From Hygrophila difformis (taxonomy: Eukaryota > Streptophyta > Magnoliopsida > Lamiales > Acanthaceae), in assembly GCA_030278955.1 (NCBI GenBank), contig JAOANR010000002.1, positions 19,082,057 to 19,146,056 on the forward strand: 64,000 bases of DNA. The letters are read 5' to 3'. Under the pieces are notes generated by a model. It had not been told where the DNA came from. It did no database searches and saw nothing but the letters and a program-made list of their open reading frames with translations. Shown piece by piece: positions 55,983-64,000 of this stretch. The translations under genes were made by a program, and so were the position numbers. How positions within the stretch are numbered: the first letter of the stretch is position 1; each line of letters starts with the position of its first letter.

Positions 55983-58900
55983 TTAGTCTTTCTTCTCCGT
56001 GGGCTGTGTGGAGGATCCGGTGGCATCTCCTGGAGGTGATGGGAACTTGCTGAGGATGGTCTTCATCATTTCGTGTTGATTGATATACAGCATCTCGAAC
56101 ATTTTCCTATTCTTCTCGTCAGCCTCCAATCTTTCCTGATATTGCCTCGCCTCCCGCTCAGCTTGTCTTTTCTCTCGTTCAACCTGCCTTTCCTCGCGCT
56201 CGTTCTCTTTCTTTTTGAATTCTTCTTCTCTTGCGAGCATCATCAGTCTGAACTCTTCCTCCTTTTGAAATTGCTTCTCTTGATTCGAAACAATGACGTC
56301 AGTGAGAGTCTTAACACTCTGTACCATTGATTCTCCCATTCGGCTCACAATCTCGATTGTGTGAGAATCAGCTGGAAATTGCGAGACATTTTGGGTTCTG
56401 TGAGAGGGTCTAACAGGATGTGCTCTAGATTGGCTTGGGGCGGAAGCATCAGTTGCAGGATGACTGGGAGTGGGAGCAGGTTCTGTTGGCGTGACTGCAG
56501 CTTCTTCTGTTGAAGGTACCGCTTCAGTACGGTCCTTCTTCTTGCGTCCTTTGCGTCCGGCTGTTGGTGTCCTAGGAGTGTATCTGGATTGAGCGTCTGA
56601 TTCTTCCGGCATAATGTATGTAACTGGTTTAGTTATCCTTGTCTTTGGGACTGGGATCGGGCGGCTCATATCAATAAGATCGCTCTCTGCAAAAACTGTT
56701 AGATCTACTCCTTGGGCCTCACAAATTCTCCTGATGAGGTTGGGATAGCATAAAGCAGCAGCTCTGGTGCCTGTGACTTTTGTTGTCATGACATGAAAAA
56801 TCTGCTCCCCCACGTTGATCTTCAGTCCATGCCAAATCTTGGCAAAACCCTTCAACATTCGACCCGATGTTTCATGTGCATGAGGGTTTGGCCTAATCTT
56901 CGACATGTAGAAGTCATAGGAGGGTTGAAACTCCAGCTTCAGGTGCTTTGCTTTGAAGGGGATTTCACCAGTGTAGCTCTCCGCAGTAAGGGACCTAGTG
57001 ATGTTGTCGTGATATTGCCTGTCAGCTGCCCTGCTTGCTCCCTTCTCGAAATGCTCAGATGTCGGAATTTCTGACCTCCAGTTGGGTGTGCCAAGGAAGT
57101 TGTTCAAGTATTCTCCAGAGATGTTTACGTCAACTCCTCGCACCCAACTTGTCTTTCGTGTGGCATTGATGTTGCAGTAGAATTCCCGAACCAATTCTGC
57201 TATCCCGGGTTCAGCGTGATGCTTAAGGAACTCAGTCCATCCGTGGTTTTCTTTTAGCCTGAGTAGCATTGGATGATCTATCAGTTCTGGACTGAATCCT
57301 TTATCAGGGACGAATACTCCAGCCAGTGCCATGTATCGTCCCGCATTCTGCTCATTCCCGTTGAACCTCCTCATTATATCAGCATCATCCCTGATGCAGA
57401 ATTTTCTGAACTTCTTAGTGGATACACCCAGTCTGCCCCTTGAAGTTGAGTTGGCCCAATAATCAGCCGATCGCACTGATCCGGTTGATTCTTGGGTTCC
57501 TTCAGTTCCTGCTTGTTCTCCATCAGAGTCGGAATTCTCCCTTGGTTGTTCCCTCTGTTCAGTTTGCTCGTGCTGTTCTGATTCAACCTGTGTATTCGGT
57601 TGTGGCTCTTCCTCAGTTTGTCCCAACTCAGTTTCTTCACCTCGTTGAGTTGCTCCCTGCTCGTGCAAATTACAAGGATCTTCGGGGAATATGGAGTCTA
57701 GGAAATCCTCGTGAAGATAAGGATCAACTACATGTTGATATTCCTTTTGTGATGCCTCGACTTCCCTCCTGATGGTCAAATCTTCGAATTCCTCCCCCAT
57801 ATCATCTCCTTGTTCCACAGGAATATTGAGATCGTATTGGAGTATTTGCTGAAACGACTTGTCCTTAAAGTAGTTTTCTATGGTTTCCAAGTCCGTTTGC
57901 TTGTCAACACTACTGCTTTCAGTTCTCGCTGTTTCTTGCACTGTGGGTTGCAGTTGAGTAGTGGCTGCCGCCAGAGTTTGTGCCGCTATTTCATTCAAAT
58001 CACTCGCAAGCTCGGCTAACTTCTTCTTTGACTCTTCAAGTCTTTCATTGCTCTCGTGCACCATTTCCTCTATTTCCTCTGTAGGCTTCATTCCCTCCAT
58101 TGCTTTCTCGACATCCGCCCTTGTGTCATTTTTGCGAGCAGTAAATTTTTCCACTTTTTCTTGCTTGTCCTTGGCCCATTCTGCTGGCTCAGCTTTCACC
58201 TTGACAGGAATAATGTCGGTTCCGCGGATTATCTGACAATCATCGTCCCCGACCTCAACCTGTATTTCAGTGTCAGCTTTCTTCTTCTTCTCTAGCTCAG
58301 CCTGCAATTTTTCAGCAGCTTTTCTACTCTCCTCTTCCTCTCGGGCTTTTCTAATATTTTCCTCCATTTCTGCCTTCCTGGCATCTTCTTCTGCTTTCTT
58401 GGCCTCCTCCTCAGCTGCCTTGGCCATTTGTTCTTTCCAAAGTCGATTTTTCTCAGCCCTTGCGGCTTCCGTTTTTTGCTTCCACTCCTCCATCTCTTTT
58501 GCCATTTCGATCTCAGCTTCCTCCTTCTCCCTTCTTGCTCTTTCAGCTTGTCGGGCATCGTACTCAGCTTTCCTCTGTGCCTCAATCCTATCTATCTTAG
58601 CTTCTTCTTGAGCTATCCTTGCTGCTTCTGCATCAGCATCTTCTTGGGCTTTCTTTGCCAATTCTGCGTCGGCTTGTTCTTGGGCCTTGCGCAGCTGCTC
58701 TTTCTTGGATAACTCAGTAGCTGGCTTCTTGCCTTTGTATTTTTGCTTGGGAAGCTCATCATAGAATTTGGGCACAGGGGGAATAATCCTTGGCTGGCTC
58801 GGAGGTTCTTGGATTTTGATCTGAGACTCAGCAGATTTTTCAGACTTTTCTTTATCTGCCAACTTTATCAGTTTTCTCTTCTTCTTGGGTGGCTCTGATT

Positions 58901-60312
58901 CGGATTCAGTTTGAGAGGGTTCAGATTCGGCAGGCTCAGATTGCTCGGAGGTCGGATCAACATAATCATCAATGATCTGTTCTTCATCCTCAACACTCAA
59001 TCCAAATTCCGGTCCTTTGATCTTCAGAAATTTTTGGATGAATTCAGGCTCAGACATGGCTGTGAGTTGCGCAGTCCATTTTAGTGTGAAATATCTGCCT
59101 AGGACACCTTGGAATCCCGTGTTATACTGCAAACGAGGTCGGTGTTCTTGACAGTGCCTTAGACCTTCTGCATCCATTTCACGTAGCAGGTCGAGGAATT
59201 TCTTTTTCATCTCCGTGTACAAGGTGTCCATGATGTCCGCCTCTTTTTCCTTTAGATGTCCTAGGTCTCGGATTGGTGGAATGTTGAGAAACTCCAAACA
59301 CTTGTTTTTGCCCATGACTGAGATCTGATTCCTCTTGTGTCCCATTCTGTCCCATGATCTGTTTCGAATCATCGCGATGCATTCAGCTCTCATTAGCTCG
59401 AAATTGGGCATCCCCTTCATTGTAGTCTCTCGGGGCTCAACTGCCGGAATCCTTTGTGGTAAGAAGACTGGAATAATCTCCACATTTTCCGGAGGTATTA
59501 CTACTCCCGGTCTTAGTACAGACTTCCTGATGTCCTTTTCCCATTTTCCCCATGCAATCATGTATTCCCCCCACAGCTTCCTGACTGCTTTTGTTTTCTC
59601 AATAATCGAATCCAGCATGGGAGTGTGGTGGGCTTGTCTGTAGTTCAGTACTGCCTGGAGAGAGTCCCGAAAGTTGTATGTCATTTCAGTATGACGCTCT
59701 TTTGCACGCAATGTCAGCCAAAGCTGCTCCTCCGGTCCGCAAATGGTCCCATTGTCGAATAGTTCCTTCTTGTACGTAAATGGAAAGGCCTCTGGCATGG
59801 AGAGTACACCAGTTGACGCAACTAAGTGCGGTGAAGGCGTCTTGGGGGCATAATGCATTTTTACTTCCCTTGTAATGGGTGGTTGGATGAGGATTGGATC
59901 AAAGGCGGATGCTCTTCTATCCCCGAAGTGAATCTCAAGCTTTCTGTTCCAATAAGCTTTCTGTCGTTTCATTCTCCAAACCATCCGCTCATAGTGAACC
60001 TTAGGGTCGTCAAACCGTTGATCGAACCTTGCTTCATCAAATTCCTGATTCCAGAAGTTCCATACATGTTGGCAAAAGTCTCTTTCGAGGCCCATCGCTC
60101 TATCATTTCTTTCTTCCTCTGGAATCGCATTCCACCAATGGTCCTTCATTTCGAACCTCCATTCAATCAGGTGGTCCATATTCAAGTTATGCTCATTCCT
60201 TATGGCCACCCTATTTTCCTCTGCCTCTTTCTTCTGCCTCTCAATTTCCAAGAAGGCACGATCTGGAGTTGTCTTTGGAAGACCCATCAAGGAATCTATA
60301 ATGAGTTGATCC
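55983..60312 (-). CDS. Element C third ORF, large nuclear-type coiled-coil protein
   Basis: An uninterrupted frame of about 1440 codons from the acceptor at 60313-60314 to TAA at 55983-55985 (the frame is open 26 codons further upstream, to 60389). N-terminal third: mixed, Trp-rich segments without a known fold. Near residue 500 (counting from 60389) PPKKKRKL is a classical nuclear localisation signal. Residues about 530-760 are a long Lys/Glu/Ala coiled coil. Residues about 980-1260 (AELVREFYCNINA ... VRGVDVNISGEYLNNFLGTP) resemble the 'putative plant transposon protein' domain found in Athila-related ORFs. The C-terminus (about 1350-1450) is another charged coiled coil. There is no signal peptide or membrane span, so it is not an envelope protein. 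The position after pol and the spliced mini-exon suggest a separate mRNA. Confidence 0.85.
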
Positions 60313-61734
60313 CTGGAGAGAAAAAGAGTTGGAACTATTTTTAACAAATTTTTGATAAGTGGATTCGAGTTGAAAGTCAACATCCTCACATTTTGAGCTA
60401 AGCTCTAAATGTGAGTTAATGGGTTTCTAAGCGAACTTATAAAAAGAAAAAATAGAGCTGGATTGTTAAATCTAACTCTTATTGTAGCAGAAATAAGGAA
60501 AGCAAGAGAGATATAAGGATCTTGGATCCTTGGAAACTTTTTTTTTTTTGGACTATAAATAGTCTGAGATGTTTTTGGGTGGTCGAAGGACCAAAAAGAG
60601 AATATTTCGTAGGTTGTTGAGCCTACGAAAGGATTTTGATTTTTTTATCACTTGAAAGGTGATTGAAATCATGTGAGATAGGGGAGATGAGAGATTAATG
60701 ATGTACGGCAAATGCAAGAGATGAATTATGTAATCATCAGTATGCATAAATGGATCAACAAAATGAAAATAAAAAAACCAAACAAGCATGCACAAAAGGT
60801 AATTTTTGGATTTTTATGTTAAAGTGTTGATTTGTTTATTTAGTAAAATTGGGGGTGTAAGTGGTCCCCCATTTGGATTTTGTTTTGGAAAGCGGGTTTT
60901 TCAGGAATAGAACAAAACATTCCTCATGAATATTCCCCACTTGTTCCAAAGTGACAAAGATCAAACACCTTTAATGCCAAGAACATTCTATCATTTTATC
61001 TTTTTACACATAAATGACTTGCCAAAAGTGTTGGAAAAATTTTGGCATGGTTTCGTCTGTACCATGTATCCCGGATGTACAAACATCAACTTCTAGAATT
61101 GAGTTTGCAAAGTGCGGCCAACATGTACCCGACAAAAGCATTTATTACAAAAATACTCATATAATATAATACATATAACCATAAAAACAAACAAACACAA
61201 ATGGTTCGTACATATCAATGTCATGCATAAATCTTTCCAAAAATCATGCTTCAAAACATGGATTCTCAGACATCATCAACATGCATTGCCCGTCATCATC
61301 ATCAAGCATATAATGATCAAAATAACAGTGACTCAAGGAAGATGTCACAGTGTTTATCCTACTCACAGGTTACCAAAATCAATATAGACAATACAAAAAT
61401 AAGCAGGGCAATAAAACAACACTACAAAAATACAAAAAACCGGATTTTCGAAGGTTTTGCAACCCTTATTTTCAAATGAGATGCCCTCTCACCACAGAAA
61501 ACTCGAACCCACTAAAAATGGCAGTTATGACCAAAAGTCCTAAAACCCTAGGTTCTGCCTACTCAGTTCTAACCCATTTCCGAACATGCCTAACATACTC
61601 CGACCATATTCCGACCCTTCCCAACATGAAAAACGAAACACATTCCCTCCCCAACCCCGATTTCACAAGGAATACGAAGGGACACAACTGAAAACTGTGA
61701 AAACCGAGTGCGAAAATGAAAAAGAAACACTTAC
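60313..61734 (-). other. Element C third-ORF intron (inferred, 1422 nt)
   Basis: On the minus strand: donor GTAAGTG from 61734, acceptor TTTTTCTCTCCAG ending at 60313. Module 2 (ACATTTAGAGC, TTA, GCTCAAAATGT, GAGGATGTTGA; 60412-60377) lies about 60 nt upstream of the acceptor, as in element A. No gene is seen inside. Confidence 0.65.
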
Positions 61735-61772
61735 CCCCTGCTCCCACTCGGATTCGATGACGAAGATGCCAT
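61735..61772 (-). CDS. Element C third-ORF mini-exon
   Basis: ATG at 61772-61770 opens MASSSSNPSGSR plus two bases before GTAAGTG. Length (38 nt), phase and peptide match element A's mini-exon. Two bases here plus one at 60312 complete a codon in the frame of the large ORF. Confidence 0.72.
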
Positions 61773-61908
61773 TTCCGACGAGTTTGAACGGAGGAAAGGT
61801 CGAGACGAGTGACTGGTTTCGCGAGGAAGAAGGGTTTCGCGAGAGAGAGAACGGGGGATTTTGGAAATGTGAAAAGTGGAAGTGAGGGAAATGAGAGGGA
61901 AAGGGGGG

Positions 61909-61916
61909 TATAAAAA
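61909..61916 (-). promoter_or_regulatory. TATA-like box of a possible internal promoter (C)
   Basis: TTTTTATA on the minus strand, just after array 3 and before a CCCCCCTTTCCCTCTC leader leading to the mini-exon ATG. Confidence 0.5.
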
Positions 61917-61934
61917 GGATTCGGAAAAGAGAGT

Positions 61935-62375
61935 TCAAATTATGCACTAATTCGAATTAATTCGAATTGGTGCATTCTGTGAGAGATGCGAGTTATTCAG
62001 GCCAATTCGAATTAATTCGAATTGGCTTGAAAGACAAAGAAACAACGCAAGTTCGGATTCTGAGATGAATTCGAATTAATTCGAATTGACTCACAATTCG
62101 AACTTGAGGTTGAGGGCCAAAAATTTGCACAAGGTGCCCAAGTGAGCTAATTCGAATTATTGTGGCCAATTCGAATTAATTCGAGTTGCTTGAATAACTC
62201 GAACTGCTCACTTGCTGAGGAAGATGCCTTTTGTATGCCAATTCGAATTGGTCAGGCAATTCGAATTAATTCGAATTGCCTGCATAATTCGAATTAGCTA
62301 ATCTGAGAGTGAAAATTTCCAAGGCAAAATGTCTTATGTGGTTTGTTCCAAGCAATTCGAATTAATTCGAATTTT
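61935..62375. repeat. C-type palindrome array 3 (internal)
   Basis: Six units at about 61935-61970, 61990-62025, 62065-62103, 62149-62210, 62239-62298 and 62353-62375. The 22-bp core CAATTCGAATTA plus complement recurs nearly unchanged. Those at 62149-62210 and 62239-62298 have the full outer-core-outer arrangement. Confidence 0.95.
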
Positions 62376-62666
62376 CTTGAAATGAAAAATAAACCACATT
62401 CAAGACCTAGGAAAATTTTTAGGTTTTTAAAGAAAATTTATGTTCATCAAGATGAACTCAAAAGCAAACATATCTACACAGAATTAGAATTTAAAACATA
62501 TTGCTTGCATAAATTAGGTTGGGTTAACAATTTTATTTTATGAATTTATTCTGGATTTTAGATTTCTCTAAATTCCAGAATTAATTTTCATTAAATATAA
62601 TATTAACCCAGCCGGGAACCTGGTTTTTTGAAGCTTTATCTTTCTTTTTGTTGGTTCCTCGAATTC
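62376..62666 (-). other. Element C spacer between array 3 and the post-pol acceptor
   Basis: AT-rich and non-coding. It contains the conserved phrase AACCTGGTT near 62620, shared with A (about 28132) and B (about 47997) as CCAGGTTC(C/T)TGG. Confidence 0.5.
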
Positions 62667-62747
62667 CTGCAAAACAATTATAAGAAAGCATTAGGTTTTC
62701 TCCAAATATCAACATCCTCACATTTAGAGTCTTAGTACTCTAAATGT
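62667..62747 (-). promoter_or_regulatory. Hairpin, GAGGATGTTGA and splice acceptor after pol (C, module 1)
   Basis: On the minus strand, ACATTTAGAGT and ACTCTAAATGT form a perfect 11-bp stem (62747-62720), then GAGGATGTTGA (62719-62709) and about 40 nt later the acceptor TTGTTTTGCAG (AG at 62668-62667). Confidence 0.82.
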
Positions 62748-62828
62748 TCAATTGATTTTTGGATACTTTGTCCCAATAAAAATAGGTGGAGCAAGTAATA
62801 AATAAGTAAGTAAATATATGTATAGTAT

Positions 62829-64000
62829 TTATTGAGCATAAGCCGGTTCTGTTGTCATTTGAGCTTCTTTTCCGGGGTCGAACTGCCCAAGATACTCCTT
62901 CAATCTGTGTCCATTCACTACCAGCTCTCCTTTGTCAGTTCGGATCCTGACAGCTCCACTTTCAAACACGTGCACCACTTCGTTTGGCCCTTCCCATCTG
63001 GATTTAAGCTTTCCGGGGAACAACTTCAACCTGGAATTGAATAACAAGACATTCTGGCCAACATAGAAGTGTTTAGACTTAATACGACGATCGTGTAACT
63101 TCTGGGTCCGCTCTTTATAAATCCTCGAGCTTTCATAAGCTTGCGCACGTATTTCCTCAATTTCATTGAGGTCCAACTTGCGCTTACTCTGAGCAACTCG
63201 TGAGTCAAAATTGAGCGTTCGTACGGCCCAGTAAGCCTTATGCTCTAGTTCTACGGGCAAATGACAGGCCTTTCCAAAGACGAGTCTGTATGGAGACATC
63301 CCAATGGGAGTCTTGGATGCAGTGTGGTATGCCCATAAAGCATCATTGAGCTTACGTGACCAATCTTTGCGAGTTGTCCCCACAGTGGCCTCGAGTATGT
63401 GTTTGATTTCGCGGTTTGAGACCTCGACTTGACCACTGGTTTGGGGATGGTAAGGCGTGCCGATCTTGTGGAGAATCCCATTTTTGCTCATAAGATTTGC
63501 AAATGCTTTATTAACAAAATGGGTTCCTCCATCTGATATGATCACCCTGGGTACACCAAATCTATTGAAAATGTTATTTTTCAAAAATTTGACGACCTGG
63601 TTGCCATCATTGGTTGGCAGTGCGACGGCCTCAACCCATTTGGAAACGTAATCGACAGCTACCAAGATGTAATGGTTCCCATCAGATGTCGGGAATGGTC
63701 CCATGAAGTCAATACCCCATACATCGAAAATCTCGAGAGTGAGAATTCCTTGTTGAGGCATCTCATCCCTCTTGGAGATATTCCCTAGTCTTTGGCATCT
63801 GTCACAAGCTTTAACAAACGCTTTGCAATCCTCGTAAATGGTAGGCCAATAAAAACCGCACTCGAGCACCTTATGGGCTGTTCGAGTGGGGCCATGGTGA
63901 CCTCCATATTCCGACTCATGGCATTTCTTAGCGATTTGATAAGCCTCGTGCTCAGTTACACATCGTCTAATAATCGAATCTGCGCAATGCTTGAAGAGAT
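62829..64000 (-). CDS. Element C integrase (end of pol), continues past the window
   Basis: The minus-strand frame is open from the window edge (codon start 63998) to the stop at 62829. It begins in the RNase H-integrase linker ([20 protein letters not shown]). Then come HHCC ([25 protein letters not shown]), the DDE core ([29 protein letters not shown]) and the C-terminal region ([16 protein letters not shown]), ending near FDPGKEAQ. The 2-nt lesions seen in A (near 26800) and B (near 46676) are absent. Integrase inserts the cDNA; no chromodomain, as in Athila-type elements. It is closer in sequence to A than to B by eye. Confidence 0.95.
   Translation of the reverse strand, partial: LFKHCADSIIRRCVTEHEAYQIAKKCHESEYGGHHGPTRTAHKVLECGFYWPTIYEDCKAFVKACDRCQRLGNISKRDEMPQQGILTLEIFDVWGIDFMGPFPTSDGNHYILVAVDYVSKWVEAVALPTNDGNQVVKFLKNNIFNRFGVPRVIISDGGTHFVNKAFANLMSKNGILHKIGTPYHPQTSGQVEVSNREIKHILEATVGTTRKDWSRKLNDALWAYHTASKTPIGMSPYRLVFGKACHLPVELEHKAYWAVRTLNFDSRVAQSKRKLDLNEIEEIRAQAYESSRIYKERTQKLHDRRIKSKHFYVGQNVLLFNSRLKLFPGKLKSRWEGPNEVVHVFESGAVRIRTDKGELVVNGHRLKEYLGQFDPGKEAQMTTEPAYAQ

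Larger units (their letters stand above)
49978..64000 (-). mobile_element. Element C: Athila-type retrotransposon, continues past the window
   Basis: The minus-strand element holds, from right to left, the end of pol (integrase), module 1 hairpin, palindrome array 3, mini-exon, intron, third ORF, 3' region, polypurine-like tract and 3' LTR. The LTR is completed at 36609-36855 beyond the inserted element B. Its gag, most of pol and 5' LTR lie past 64000. It is inserted in element A's 3' LTR, with ACAAC as the predicted target duplication. No lesion is visible in its coding parts within the window, so it may be the best-preserved copy here. Confidence 0.93.

Noticed and set aside
55983..60389. 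Third ORF of C as a retroviral envelope protein
   Set aside because: No signal peptide, transmembrane segment or glycoprotein-like Cys pattern is visible. It has a nuclear signal and coiled coils instead.
1..64000. tRNA or rRNA genes
   Set aside because: I saw no cloverleaf-type A/B box pairs or rRNA sequence. The only tRNA-related sequences are the tRNA-Asp primer sites.

Overview
The window is plant nuclear DNA, almost certainly from a eudicot. The evidence is an intronless PORR-domain (WTF1-family) organelle RNA-splicing gene, fragments of typical plant genes with GT-AG introns, a plant L1-type LINE, and three very large Ty3/gypsy retrotransposons of the Athila type (tRNA-Asp primer site, gag-pro-RT-RNaseH-integrase order, no chromodomain, an extra ORF after pol). 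I cannot name the species.

Layout. 1-3546: a degraded LINE (3' part of ORF2, poly-A tail). 3957-5207: the one apparently intact host gene, a PORR protein. 5989-7481: a non-autonomous Mutator-like DNA transposon with about 200-bp terminal inverted repeats and a 7-9 bp target duplication. 7682-7937: a 128-bp tandem duplication. About 8.5-16.3 kb: a mosaic of minus-strand exon fragments from at least five unrelated genes (PTBP3-like RRM4, an EFR3/SRL2-like ARM protein, TFIIH subunit TFB4, a xyloglucan endotransglucosylase, phospholipase D). These look captured and relocated, as Helitrons or Pack-MULEs do.

16.8-64 kb is a nest of three related elements whose insertion order can be read directly. 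Element A (plus strand, from 16821) has about 5-kb LTRs. Its 3' LTR is cut at 36608 by element C (minus strand, 36609-36855 plus 49978 to beyond 64000). C's 3' LTR is in turn cut by element B (plus strand, 36856-49977, target duplication CCTGG). A has nonsense codons and frameshifts in gag-pol. B has one frameshift and a large 3' deletion. C has an open integrase frame and an intact 1.4-kb-codon third ORF.

The most unusual feature is shared by all three elements. Each carries arrays of short palindromes at three equivalent places: LTR U3, the downstream part of the LTR, and between pol and the third ORF. Each unit is built of four half-sites (two forward, two inverted, about 55-70 bp). The architecture is the same in A, B and C but the half-site sequence is element-specific: CAATTCGGTCTA in A, TTTGTCGCGGAAC in B, CAATTCGAATTA in C. 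Two units in A are hybrids, with C-type outer sites and an A-type core. Each array lies just upstream of a TATA-like box. Behind the internal array, a mini-exon with a GTAAGT donor joins in phase, across an intron of about 1.4 kb, to the third ORF. In C that ORF is a large nuclear-looking coiled-coil protein; in A the slot holds an F-box protein-like sequence. A hairpin plus GAGGATGTTGA module recurs before the post-pol acceptor, before the third-ORF acceptor and at the 3' LTR junction. My reading is a modular, multi-promoter retrotransposon lineage with fast-evolving, element-specific cis-recognition palindromes and a swappable accessory gene.
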